From Nostoc spongiaeforme FACHB-130 (lineage in GTDB: Bacteria > Cyanobacteriota > Cyanobacteriia > Cyanobacteriales > Nostocaceae), in contig NZ_JACJTB010000022.1 in NCBI RefSeq assembly GCF_014698475.1, positions 1-64,000 of the forward strand: DNA of 64,000 nucleotides, written 5' to 3'. The notes under the pieces are model-generated. The model ran no database searches, was not told where the DNA came from, and was given only the letters and a program-made list of their open reading frames with translations. This document shows positions 14,917 to 23,821 of the stretch, piece by piece. The translations under genes and the position numbers were made by a program. Positions within the stretch are counted from its first letter, which is position 1. Each line of letters begins with the position of its first letter.

Positions 14917-17403
14917 TTACGGTGTTTTTGGTAGATTAATTAATTTACTCAAATGTATGAAGTTATTTGGTATATTGCTTATAAATCTACTCATTTTGTT
15001 CTGATAATTTTTGGAGTCTGTTGAGTAGGCTGATATAAATAACCTTTGCTTTGCTCTCGTCATTGCAACATAAAATAACCGCCTTTCTTCCTCTAAATTA
15101 TTGTCACGAACACTGAAAAAACTGGGGAACTCACCCTCGGTAGCACCTGCGATGAAAACACTGTCAAACTCCAGACCTTTGGACTGGTGAATGGTAATAA
15201 TAGGAACTTGGTTATCGTCATGAGAGACTTGATCTAAATTTTTGGCAAGGGCAGTAAATTCAAGGATGTTACGTAAAGAAGTATCAGGGTGCAAATCTGG
15301 CTCATCCCGTTCCTGAAAAATTCGTACAAGATGGAGAAGATTTTTGAGGCGTTTGTCTTCTGCTTGGTAGTAACTGTAGAGTCCACATTCCACAAGCAAT
15401 TTATCCAGTAAAATGGAGGGTCGTAGTGTTTGACTAGCATTGCGCCACTTATCCATCTGTTCGGCCAATCCTTCAAACGCTTCTCCATAGCGATACACCA
15501 ATGCCTGACGGTAATCGGCTTTATGCTCAATAAGTGGAATTAGCACTGCTAGTAAGTCAATTGTCGTTCGCACATCATCCATTGCCTTATGACTAGGCAA
15601 ATGTTCAAGATTCAAATGTTTTGCTAATGCTTTTAGGTTGTAATGGTCAGATTCTATAAAACGATTTGCTATGTCTAGCGTGTCTTCCCATTGCAGTTTT
15701 GAAGCAGTGATACCAGCTTTTTGGGCTTGGGCAGTCACCATCTTGATGTCAAAACCCACATTATGCCCAACTAACATAGAATTCCCGACAAACTCGAAGA
15801 ACTTACAAAAAACATCTTTAGCTGGTCTACCGTGTTCTGCTAGAAAGCGATCGCTATGTCCATGTATACGTTCTGAATCACCAACACTGACAGTATTAGC
15901 AATGTAAGCATGAAACTCAGCTTGTGGTTTCCCTTGAACTAGACGAATTGCAGCAATTTCTACAACTTCATCCTTGCTGACCGAAAATCCTGTTGTCTCT
16001 ACATCAAAAACAATTACTGTACTAAATGAATAGATTCTTAAGAGTTCACTAAATGGATCACCGTTAATAAATGTCCGGCTCGATGCCATATCAGTCAAAC
16101 TAAAGCCGCATTCCTTTCCTTGCTCAATTACTTGTGTTATGGTTGCCTCACCAATTCCACGACTGGGGCGAAGCAATATTCGACGCATTGAACCTGCATC
16201 AAAAGGGTTCAAAATAAAACGCAGATAAGCAAGAGCATCTTTAACTTCCTGCCGCATAAAAAATTGGAATCTCTCTACTGTGACACAAGGAATACCCATG
16301 CGCTCTAACATCTGGCTAACAACTTCTGTGCGTTTATGACTACGGGCAAGAATTGCTACTCGGCTGTAGACAAAATCCTTTTGATTGGCTGCTAGTTGCT
16401 GGATTTCTCTACCAATCCACTCTGCCTCTGCTTGCTCATTTTTCGCTGAATGAACTTGAATCAGTTCTCCTACTTCACAATCAGGAGCAGGTGTAATCTT
16501 TGTTTTCCGGTGTTCAAATGAATCTGCAAACCCAGAAGCCGCGTTTAGCAGTGTTTTTGTTGCTCGATAGTTCCAGGTTAGGGAATACTCTGCGGGTTTA
16601 AAGTCATACTTGAATTGCTCAATCACTTTATCAGGCTCAGATCCTCGCCATTCGTAGATGGTCTGATCTAAATCTCCAATCATTGCCAGATTGCCACTGT
16701 TAGCTGCCAGATGCTTAACGATGCCGTACTCTGAAAGATGAGTATCTTGAACTTCATCAACCTGAACAAAATCAAACTTATCTGCCCAACGTTGGCTAAT
16801 CTCCTGGTCATGCTGTAACATCACCCGGACATAAAACACGAGATCAGCAAAGTCTAAAGCGTGGCGTTTTTGTAAGGCAGATTGATACTGAGCAGCACGT
16901 TTTGCATCGTTCGAGCCTAATGAGGCATATAGTTTTTCTAGTGGATAATTCAGGGATAATTGGCGATCACTAGCCAAAGTTTTGCAGTTAGCCAAGTCAA
17001 AAAACAACCGTTGGGCATCTTTATCACTCGATAGCTTGAAAACTTCCTTGATTAGTTCAATACAGTCGGCATCATCGTAGATTACAAAATCTGCTGGTAA
17101 TCCAAGCTGACGAGCCTCGATCCGCAGCATAAAGGTACACAGACCGTGAAAAGTTTTAATTGTCAAATCACGTAATTGATTTGGACAATACTGAGAGAGC
17201 CGCTCACTCATTTCCTTAGCGGCTCGGTTTGTAAACGTTAGGCAGAGAATCTTTTGAGGCGGGATGCCCCTATTTATTGCACATAGAACTCGCTCTGCCA
17301 AAACACGGGTTTTGCCTGTACCAACTGGGGCAAGCACTAAAATAGAGCCATTGGTATGTCTAGCGATCGCATTTTGTGCAAAGTTAAGTTCATTGCTATA
17401 CAT
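14917..17403 (-). CDS. UvrD-like helicase with inserted DnaQ-type 3'-5' exonuclease, 828 aa
   Basis: SF1A helicase motifs flank a nuclease insert. The first half has Walker A APVGTGKT (about 25-32), Ia LCLTFTNRAAKEM, II VDEVQDTHLSE, III GDLDQTIYEWRGS and IV LTWNYRATKTL. A DEDDh exonuclease domain follows: ExoI VIVFDVETTGFS (about 463), ExoII GHNVGFDIKM and ExoIII SHKAMDDV (about 625). Motif V (TIHQSKGLEFDSV) and VI (LFYVAMTRAKQRL) come after it. The insert thus sits between motifs IV and V, in the second helicase half. The protein should unwind DNA and degrade the 3' strand. It lies 117 bp upstream of gajA, in the same direction. It may be a third component of the defence locus or an independent repair enzyme. 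Confidence 0.8.
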   Translation of the reverse strand: MYSNELNFAQNAIARHTNGSILVLAPVGTGKTRVLAERVLCAINRGIPPQKILCLTFTNRAAKEMSERLSQYCPNQLRDLTIKTFHGLCTFMLRIEARQLGLPADFVIYDDADCIELIKEVFKLSSDKDAQRLFFDLANCKTLASDRQLSLNYPLEKLYASLGSNDAKRAAQYQSALQKRHALDFADLVFYVRVMLQHDQEISQRWADKFDFVQVDEVQDTHLSEYGIVKHLAANSGNLAMIGDLDQTIYEWRGSEPDKVIEQFKYDFKPAEYSLTWNYRATKTLLNAASGFADSFEHRKTKITPAPDCEVGELIQVHSAKNEQAEAEWIGREIQQLAANQKDFVYSRVAILARSHKRTEVVSQMLERMGIPCVTVERFQFFMRQEVKDALAYLRFILNPFDAGSMRRILLRPSRGIGEATITQVIEQGKECGFSLTDMASSRTFINGDPFSELLRIYSFSTVIVFDVETTGFSVSKDEVVEIAAIRLVQGKPQAEFHAYIANTVSVGDSERIHGHSDRFLAEHGRPAKDVFCKFFEFVGNSMLVGHNVGFDIKMVTAQAQKAGITASKLQWEDTLDIANRFIESDHYNLKALAKHLNLEHLPSHKAMDDVRTTIDLLAVLIPLIEHKADYRQALVYRYGEAFEGLAEQMDKWRNASQTLRPSILLDKLLVECGLYSYYQAEDKRLKNLLHLVRIFQERDEPDLHPDTSLRNILEFTALAKNLDQVSHDDNQVPIITIHQSKGLEFDSVFIAGATEGEFPSFFSVRDNNLEEERRLFYVAMTRAKQRLFISAYSTDSKNYQNKMSRFISNIPNNFIHLSKLINLPKTP

Positions 17404-17573
17404 AAAAAATTAAAATGCTTTGACCTTTAGTAATTAAAATGTTTGTGCTTTAACTCCTAAGCTGCTTCCCAATTACTGCTTTATGCAGCAAGTTATATAT
17501 TAAACACAATCATACCCGCTTTAAAAAATAATGAAATTTAATAATTGATTTAAACTGACTTAGCTATTTGAGA

Positions 17574-17620
17574 GAAGAATTAAGTGCCAAAGAATTTATC
17601 AATTGGTCAAATAATTCTTT
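17574..17620 (+). pseudogene. short remnant of a plasmid ribbon-helix-helix-family gene, cut by an IS
   Basis: The stretch encodes LREELSAKEFINWSNN, nearly identical to EREKLSAKEFISWSRN in the truncated gene at 19007-19279. At the DNA level 'aattaagtgccaaagaattt' is shared exactly. The IS4-like element begins directly after it, in the middle of the conserved block. Confidence 0.6.
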
Positions 17621-18990
17621 ACTCACTTCTTGCACCTCGAAATATGAATGTCAAAACCAAAACTACGTGCAAGAGGGGTGATGCGTTCAATATTAAGTAA
17701 AAGAAGATACACAACTATTTGTGGGAAAATAGATTCAAGAGCTAGTTGTGCAGCTTGACCCCAATCAGGTGGTGATGCTGGCTGAGAATGCAGATAACTC
17801 CAATGGGCTATGAGATAAGCGGTGAGAGAAAGGATCAGCCAACGATACATACCCAGCAGAGTTCCTTGCCCAAAGCGATGTAAACCAAAACGGTGCTTTG
17901 CGGTTTTGAACCATCCCTCAATCTGCCATCGACGCTTACCCCACCATTTAAGAGTAGAAGCTTTAATCGGGCGAGTAGATAAAACAAAACGTTTTTCTAG
18001 TTTGCCATTATTGCGCTTTAAGTAATACCAAGAAACAGTAACAGGAAAGCTTAAACCAAACAGATAAACCTGTTGACCCTGCTGATGTAAACGTCTTAAA
18101 AGTCTACCATCAGCTAACTTACGACTAATAGCAACACCAGTAATAGCATGATATTTAAGTTTACGTATACCTTCAAGAAATTCAATACTGCCAAAAGCTG
18201 TATCAGCTAAAATAACTGTCTGGAAACGGTTAGTTAAAAATTGAGGTAAGCGTTTAACAAGTTTTAGTCCAAGCTGTGCAGGTGATGGTGTTCCTTTACC
18301 TCTCCAAACCCGAAAATTCCAAGGAATGCGACATCTTCCTATGACTAAATAAGCAACTACTAGATGTAAACCTCGCTTACCGTTATAAACTCTAATTAGG
18401 TCTTCAAAAGCTTTGAATTTGCCACGTTTTTCTAAAGTCGTTAGGTCAATTATTACTTGTAAAAATGGTTTTCGTCCTGGAGTAGATGACGCTAGTATAT
18501 TTTCAACGGTCTGTAATGCACCGGAGCGAATAACACGAATTACTTCCCTAGTAGACCAAGGGTTAATATTTAAAAATCGGCTTAATGAACTTGGGGATTT
18601 TATTTTACTATGTTCCGGTAATGGGTGTCCTTGTGCCTCTAGGAATAGCGTCAACATAGCCTCTAGGTTATCTTTCTGGTACTGCGTCGGCATCAATTCT
18701 TTTAGGCTGTAAACTAGTTCTTGGGCGTGGGCAAGCATTGTTCTTGCTTTATAACATTTCAATATTTCACGCCTTTTCTCTCATATTTTGAGATTGAGAT
18801 GCAATCACTATCCATGTTTGAGGCCAAACAGTCTCTGCATTCCCTCATCTTGCATCCCCTGTATTAATAGCAAAGTTTGAGTTGTTTTTGATACTAAACA
18901 TATTTAGTTGATTCTATTTAACTCTTGTTACTTTTGGGCACCGGTTTCTTTGCTATCTAAGGGGGATTATGGTTGGTGCAAGAAATGAGT
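17621..18990 (-). mobile_element. IS4-like insertion sequence, about 1.37 kb
   Basis: The ends carry inverted repeats ACTCACTTCTTGCACC (17621-17636) and the complement of GGTGCAAGAAATGAGT (18975-18990), matching at 15 of 16 positions. One transposase gene fills most of the element. No direct target duplication is evident in the immediate flanks. The flanks instead carry pieces of the same paralogous gene family, which suggests rearrangement after insertion. Confidence 0.75.
17623..18738 (-). CDS. IS4-superfamily (IS701/IS4-like) DDE transposase, 371 aa
   Basis: The catalytic triad is visible as VIIDLTTLEKRG (first Asp), VILADTAFGS (second Asp) and RRWQIEGWFKTAKHRFG (Glu, in the R-x(3)-E-x(6)-K type signature of IS4-like enzymes). 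The frame can be extended to a TTG at 18762, but the ATG at 18738 (MLAHAQELVYSLKELM) is a more ordinary start. The frame is intact, so the element may still be active. The exact IS family name needs comparison with a curated IS collection. Confidence 0.8.
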   Translation of the reverse strand: MLAHAQELVYSLKELMPTQYQKDNLEAMLTLFLEAQGHPLPEHSKIKSPSSLSRFLNINPWSTREVIRVIRSGALQTVENILASSTPGRKPFLQVIIDLTTLEKRGKFKAFEDLIRVYNGKRGLHLVVAYLVIGRCRIPWNFRVWRGKGTPSPAQLGLKLVKRLPQFLTNRFQTVILADTAFGSIEFLEGIRKLKYHAITGVAISRKLADGRLLRRLHQQGQQVYLFGLSFPVTVSWYYLKRNNGKLEKRFVLSTRPIKASTLKWWGKRRWQIEGWFKTAKHRFGLHRFGQGTLLGMYRWLILSLTAYLIAHWSYLHSQPASPPDWGQAAQLALESIFPQIVVYLLLLNIERITPLARSFGFDIHISRCKK

Positions 18991-19006
18991 TTAAAGAACA
19001 CAACTT

Positions 19007-19279
19007 TTGAAGTGGGCGATCGCTTCCGGTAAATACAACAACACCAGACCGCGCAGACAGCCTGATCCATACGAACAACCCCAAGTTGAACACAAACCCA
19101 GAAGCAACGAAGATTTAGCCCCAAGACTGGCTGTTAGTCCCAAAAACCTAATTGTAGAAAGAGAAAAATTAAGTGCCAAAGAATTTATCAGTTGGTCGCG
19201 TAACCGTGACCCTATGAGTGTGGGGTGGGAATGGGATGCTAGGACTGAACTTTATCACCCGGTAAAAGAATCCTTTTAA
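19007..19279 (+). pseudogene. C-terminal remnant of a plasmid DNA-binding protein, about 90 codons
   Basis: The frame has only a TTG start, close to the IS end. It encodes NEDLAPRLAVSPKNLIVERE, LSAKEFISWSRNRDP and a YHPV tail. The C terminus of the intact 203-aa protein at 20893-21471 has the same layout (AEDLAKRLGTTASTIEE, FERWTQDRDF, YYPVD). The N-terminal ribbon-helix-helix part is missing, so this is a truncated paralogue left by the IS insertion. Confidence 0.65.
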
Positions 19280-19304
19280 TCGGATATATCTACTGATAAA
19301 ACTA

Positions 19305-20381
19305 TCAGCGACGGTAGTGTCTGAGATTCAGGGAACTCGCTTCATCTTCACCTGCGTGTAAGTAGTTATCAAGCGTAATTTTGCCACTGGAATGTCCTAG
19401 TGTTTTTGTAATGACATGAATCGGGGTATGTTTGGCGGCGTGGGTAGCGTGAGAATGGCGTAGCCAGTGGGGGGAGGGAATGCGTGATAACCCAGCACCC
19501 TGGGCAATGGATTTAATAATTCGGCGGATATGACGCTCACCTACTGGCTTATTGGTTTTTTGACTAATAAATACAGGTTCAGTTTTATCCTTGGGGCGCT
19601 GTCGGTTAGCGAGTAAATATTGATACAGTTCGGTGGGAAGTAGTACGTCGCGTTCCTTATCCCCTTTCCCGACTACCTTGATATAAGGTAATCCCGACTG
19701 GTTAAGGTAAACACTACTCCATGTGAGTGTTGCCACTTCCCCAACCCGAAATCCACCACAATAAAAAAGTTCAAATACTAATTGATTGCGTTGAGCCAGA
19801 ATTTTCTTGTGTTGTGTTTTCGCTTGACTGACTGCAAGTAGCGCCGCATCGCTCATCATCTCGATTTCAGTTTCACTCAGCGTCCGCTCCTTGATTTTTT
19901 TACGTTCGGCAGGAACTTTGAGGAGCATTGCACTGTTGGTTCGCAAATATCCAACATCACATCCATAGCGCAAAAAACTTTTGAGCGAAGCCAGCCGCCG
20001 CCTAACGCTGGCACGGGCAATTTGCCCAAGATTTTCTTGCTTTAGCAAAAAAGCTTTGTATCCATCTACATCTTCTTTAGTAACGGTGTGCAAATTTAAA
20101 TCGTCAAGGTCGGGGTAATCAGTACCCAATTTGTACTGCACAAAGTGCATGACATCGTTGCGATAAGCCCGCTCAGTTTGCACAGATTCACGAGAACCCA
20201 ACCAACTAGAAAACAACTCGCTCGTGTTAGAAGCACTGGTGATTTTTGGCGGAACCGTAGCCCGTACAACAGCATCAACCGTCGCCTGAATAAAAGCTAA
20301 CTGCTCCGGTGACAACTGCGCTATGGCATCGCTCAGTTGGGTATGCCCTACTGTCTCGACTTGTGCCAAGTCCATCACCAT
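19305..20381 (-). CDS. tyrosine recombinase/integrase, 358 aa
   Basis: XerC/D-type architecture: a SAM-like core-binding domain at about 60-165 (AYRNDVMHFVQYKLG) and a catalytic domain with Arg in GGFRVGEVATLTW (about 210), HWLRHSHATHA (H-x-x-R, about 305), LGHSSGKITLDNY with the nucleophilic Tyr (about 338). It would catalyse site-specific DNA strand exchange, for resolution of plasmid multimers or for integration. The cluster of short repeats just upstream of its start (20423-20461) may be its operator or recombination site. Neighbouring mobile elements suit an integration hotspot. Confidence 0.88.
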   Translation of the reverse strand: MVMDLAQVETVGHTQLSDAIAQLSPEQLAFIQATVDAVVRATVPPKITSASNTSELFSSWLGSRESVQTERAYRNDVMHFVQYKLGTDYPDLDDLNLHTVTKEDVDGYKAFLLKQENLGQIARASVRRRLASLKSFLRYGCDVGYLRTNSAMLLKVPAERKKIKERTLSETEIEMMSDAALLAVSQAKTQHKKILAQRNQLVFELFYCGGFRVGEVATLTWSSVYLNQSGLPYIKVVGKGDKERDVLLPTELYQYLLANRQRPKDKTEPVFISQKTNKPVGERHIRRIIKSIAQGAGLSRIPSPHWLRHSHATHAAKHTPIHVITKTLGHSSGKITLDNYLHAGEDEASSLNLRHYRR

Positions 20382-20892
20382 TCACCTCAATAAATTTACA
20401 CACAGCACCAGCGCACAAATATATGTCCGATAAATGTCCGATAATCTCTGTTCCCGGACATCTTACTCACCATTCTACATCTTTGTTTGACGCGGATTCT
20501 CCCTACCCCAAGGGATACGTCAAGACAGAAGATTGTTAAGTTATGTTGCAATGCTTTTCGCTACTGGCAATGCTATCCCGGATTTCTGAAAGAAAAGGTG
20601 TAATCAAAGTTACGAGCGTGATCTGGACTGCTTGCTTCTACAGATGATAACTGCTTTGTATCTCCCACTAGTAGTCTGCCAAGAGAACTTTGCGTGGTGG
20701 CTGGCTTCGGGGCAGGGAGCAGGGAGCGGAGGGGAAAGATTCTCCCCCTTGCGCCCTGCCCCCTGCACAAGAGCTAGTTCTACACGGCAATTTTGGGTTG
20801 GTGAACTACTAGCAGCACTCTGGCTTGCTCAAGATTAGCTCGTTCTAAAGTGGTAAACTTTGTCTATACCAAGGTATGTACTGTGTGTAGAA
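20382..20892. promoter_or_regulatory. intergenic region with tandem 11-bp repeats and a palindromic repeat
   Basis: ATGTCCGATAA occurs twice in tandem (20423-20433 and 20434-20444), with the inverted half CGGACAT at 20455-20461, 40 to 80 bp upstream of the recombinase start. A second structure at about 20709-20763 is a G-rich stretch (ggggcagggagcagggagcg) facing its C-rich complement (cgccctgccccctgc), like other short Nostoc intergenic hairpin repeats. No gene is supported in this 511-bp stretch. Confidence 0.55.
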
Positions 20893-21471
20893 ATGGCAAG
20901 AGCTGAACGCGAATCAATTAACTTCAAACTCCCCAAAGTATTAGCAAATGCACTTCGCCTAGCAGCAAGAGAACGGAAAACCACTGCCACAGATTTGGTT
21001 ATCCAAGGGCTACACCATATTTTAGGAGACGTACCGGGTACAGAAGAAAGTGTAGAAATTCGCTTGTATCAACTGGAAGAAGAGTTTTTTCGTTTCCAGG
21101 AAAGTGAGAGGGAAAGTAGCAACGACCAGCAAGAAAAAAGATTAACTAATCTCGAAGGTAAACTCGAAGAACTAGCTCACAAACTTTCACGATTTGAAGG
21201 GGCATTGATACAGATGCACAATAGTATCAATACATCAAGGTCACGTAACAAATCAGGCGGCTACTCTTATCAGACGAGTGCGCCAGTCAAGCTTCAACCC
21301 CACAATGCAGAAGACTTAGCAAAGCGGTTAGGCACTACAGCATCTACCATCGAAGAAAAACGTGCAACATCAAGCCAGAAAGATTTTGAGAGGTGGACAC
21401 AAGACCGCGACTTTACCAAACGTTCTTGGCGGTTTAATGAGAAAGACAAGCTGTATTACCCAGTTGATTAA
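20893..21471 (+). CDS. plasmid ribbon-helix-helix/coiled-coil protein, 192 aa
   Basis: The ATG at 20893 (MARAERESINFKLPKVLANA) is preferred over a TTG at 20860. Residues 1-50 resemble a ribbon-helix-helix DNA-binding domain, with a strand (SINFKLPKVL) and two helices ending VIQGLHHIL. Residues 60-120 are a coiled coil. The C-terminal 50 residues (EDLAKRL, FERWTQDRDF, YYPVD) are a small module also present in the remnants at 17574 and 19007, so at least three family copies existed here. A role in plasmid maintenance or regulation is inferred from these features and from location. Confidence 0.6.
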   Translation: MARAERESINFKLPKVLANALRLAARERKTTATDLVIQGLHHILGDVPGTEESVEIRLYQLEEEFFRFQESERESSNDQQEKRLTNLEGKLEELAHKLSRFEGALIQMHNSINTSRSRNKSGGYSYQTSAPVKLQPHNAEDLAKRLGTTASTIEEKRATSSQKDFERWTQDRDFTKRSWRFNEKDKLYYPVD

Positions 21472-21478
21472 GTATTAA

Positions 21479-21574
21479 ATGAGTGAATTACAAGCCCTGC
21501 CCTTCGAGCGAGCGCCAAAATCATATCTCATGTCCTGCTGGGAGACAATGAATGTGTATGATGCAGACCACTAG
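21479..21574 (+). CDS. very small ORF, 31 aa, unknown
   Basis: An ATG 5 bp after the preceding stop opens a 31-codon frame (MSELQALPFERAPKSYLMSC and onward) ending at 21574. The position suggests possible coupling with the upstream gene. It could also be the 5' end of a truncated gene. No family is recognised. Confidence 0.2.
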   Translation: MSELQALPFERAPKSYLMSCWETMNVYDADH

Positions 21575-21580
21575 ATTGCT

Positions 21581-22414
21581 TTACTTGTTACTGTTATCTA
21601 CTTTGCCTTCAATTACTTCCTGAATATTTGGAGAAACATTAGACAGAAAATCATAGCCAGTGAGTTGTTCTATTTGATCAACACTGACTTTATAAGCCCT
21701 CCAGTCATTATTTAATTCTGGCTCATTGGGAATATTGACTGCAATGACACGAGTATTAGCAGTAATACCATTAATTCCAGAACCAGGATTATCTAGTACG
21801 ACAACAATCTTCCAAGTTGATTGAGGAATAACCACCTTACCTTTGAGTGGTTGATCTCGACTACCACTAGGCCCTGCAATGATGTAAAGCTCCTGACCTT
21901 GACGGACGAGTTCTCGACAATAGTCTTCTAAATTGCCCCATGTATTTCTATTATTATCAGGGGTCTGAGGCATCATATTTGTCATCAGAAACGTAGCAGC
22001 ATTATCCTCTGTTGTTTTAGTGCGGTCTGCTGAAGGTGCGATGTGACCGCGGTCATAACCAGAACCAGAATACATAGAAGGAGTTACCCGTAACCAACCA
22101 TTCGGCAATGTTTGATCTGGACGGAAGTTATCTTGGCGTTCGGCGTTTCCTAGCCATGAAGAATTAAGCTGCCAAGCTACCCAGTTTGCAGTTCCCTTAC
22201 TGTTATTGTAAGAGAGGGCATACTGATACTTGACCATTAAGTAGTTGTCAGGTGTAAGACTCGTTGGCGTTGCACTGCTAGGATTTCCCAAAAGCAAATG
22301 CACACTTATTGATGGGGAAAGTTCGGTTGATGGTGGTAGTTGAGATTGAACTGGTGAACACCCAATTAACAGCCCCAGTAAAGCAGCTACGCTCCAAAAA
22401 CGAGGATTTACCAT
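21581..22414 (-). CDS. NucA-like DNA/RNA non-specific endonuclease, lipoprotein, 277 aa
   Basis: The N terminus is a lipoprotein signal peptide with lipobox LLIGC (about residues 15-19), so the mature enzyme is probably anchored outside the cytoplasmic membrane. The His-Me finger nuclease motif is visible as YDRGHIAPSADR (about 120), followed by the metal-binding Asn region (MTNMMPQTPDNNRNTWGNLE). This is the family of Anabaena NucA, a sugar-nonspecific, Mg-dependent nuclease that can act in nutrient scavenging or destroying incoming DNA. No inhibitor gene of the NuiA type is seen next to it. It may be a cargo gene of the mobile region. Confidence 0.9.
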   Translation of the reverse strand: MVNPRFWSVAALLGLLIGCSPVQSQLPPSTELSPSISVHLLLGNPSSATPTSLTPDNYLMVKYQYALSYNNSKGTANWVAWQLNSSWLGNAERQDNFRPDQTLPNGWLRVTPSMYSGSGYDRGHIAPSADRTKTTEDNAATFLMTNMMPQTPDNNRNTWGNLEDYCRELVRQGQELYIIAGPSGSRDQPLKGKVVIPQSTWKIVVVLDNPGSGINGITANTRVIAVNIPNEPELNNDWRAYKVSVDQIEQLTGYDFLSNVSPNIQEVIEGKVDNSNK

Positions 22415-22505
22415 AGATTTCTGAGATTTTAATGTCTGATTTATTTCACTTCAGCATTTATGATTGTATTTTCAGGTTTTAACTCAGTTAAGTTTCAAGT
22501 TGTAA

Positions 22506-22703
22506 AGTAAGCGAACGCTCGAATGGCAGGGTACATCGGCAACACTTAGAGATGCGACTTTAAGAGCATTTGGACTTTCGTTGAATCAAAGTCAAGTCAT
22601 AAAATTTCACACACATTATCTGTGGATTGACTATTTACTGCAACCTGTATGCCAACGATGGGTTGTTCAAGTTTTATCTTATACCAATTCACGAAAAATC
22701 TGA
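22506..22703 (+). pseudogene. gene fragment cut by the IS630 element
   Basis: A 65-codon frame follows a TAA at 22503-22505 and has good protein character (GTSATLRDATLRAFGLSLNQ, then FHTHYLWIDYLLQPVCQRWV). It has no usual start codon and its last codons run into the IS630 left end. It therefore looks like an internal piece of a gene interrupted by IS630, with the 5' end already lost. The family is not recognised. Confidence 0.35.
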
Positions 22704-23821
22704 TTCAAATAAAGCATCAAGAATAAAATCCCAACCTGTAATAGAAGCAACGATTGATGTGTTTAATTTCTCCAAACGCCTCCAGATAAATTGTCTTAAC
22801 TCATCTAAAGTTCCAAAGCTTTCCCAAGCTAAATGTCTTTTAACTTCCTCCCATAATCGCTCAATTGGATTAACTTGGGGTGTGTGTGGAGGTTGAAATA
22901 ATAAAATGATATTTTCTGGTATTTGAAGATGCTGGCTAAAATGAAAAGCTCCATTATCTAACTGAATAATATGGATATCTTGGGCATAAGTGGCAGAAAA
23001 CTTTTCTAAGAAAACCTGAAAACAAGCTGCATTTAAATGAGAAAATTCCCAGATGAAATACTCACCCGTTAACGGTTCTACTAATCCATATAAATAAAAA
23101 TTATCTCGTTTCCATTGCATGATACCGATAGGCTTAGTCCCAAAGTTGGTAATTAATCTACCCGCTTCAGTCTTTAACCCCACACGGCTTTCATCCTCAC
23201 ACCAATATCTAATTTTTCTTTGTTTATCTATTGGTGATATGACATATTTCTTAATTACTTCTAGGTATTGTGGCAGTTTTTTTTAAACTCTTCTTCCGCT
23301 TCTGGCTGGTGTTTTATCCCTACTGCACGCGGTACTTTTAGCTTTGCAATCAGATTGATAACGCACTGTATCATGTACTACCTTGTATGAAGCTTCTACT
23401 CCTTCCACTGCTTTTAACCATGTTCTTATTTCTTCATAACTTTTGAATCCCTGGGGGTCTTCTAATTCTTTTGAAAGTTGCTCTCTTACATCTGACTTTA
23501 TAATTGGCGGTTGCCCTGAACCCTTCTTTCTTGATACTAGACTGGCGATTCCCAATTCTGTATAAGCCTTTAACCACCTTTGTACTGTGGCACTTCCTCT
23601 TCCCAACACTACCGCTAAATCTTGTATTGTCCTTACCTGACCTATTTTCAGTAAATACAATGCTTGAATACGTTCTTTTCCTAATGCTGTTTTCTGTTTT
23701 TTCAGCAGTTCACGTAATTCCTCTGCTGACTCTTCTATTTTTACTTTAGTGACTCCAGCCATGAACTTCTGCTCATATTTCTGACTTAACTATTTCTATC
23801 ATTTTTTTAGTGAAATGGTAT
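22681..23821 (-). mobile_element. IS630-family insertion sequence, transposase frameshifted
   Basis: The inverted ends are ATACCAATTCACGAAAAA at 22681-22698 and the complement of TTTTTAGTGAAATGGTAT near 23804-23821, matching at 16 of 18 positions. IS630 elements insert at TA, and the boundaries given are accurate to one or two bases. The element contains both parts of an IS630 transposase on the minus strand. Confidence 0.85.
22689..23762 (-). pseudogene. IS630 transposase, broken by frameshifts
   Basis: The N-terminal part (23762 down to about 23354) encodes the helix-turn-helix domain (IQDLAVVLGRGSATVQRWLK). After VRYQ an extra base changes frame. The expected continuation (LIAKLKVPRAVGIKHQPEAE) is present in the next frame until an A8 run (23277-23284), where one further -1 step is needed to enter the DDE part. 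That part has EDESRVGLKTEAG, IIQLDNGAFH and PPHTPQVNPIERLWEEVK. IS630 relatives often use a programmed -1 shift on an A run, so the A8 may be natural. The upstream insertion is a real inactivating mutation. Confidence 0.8.
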
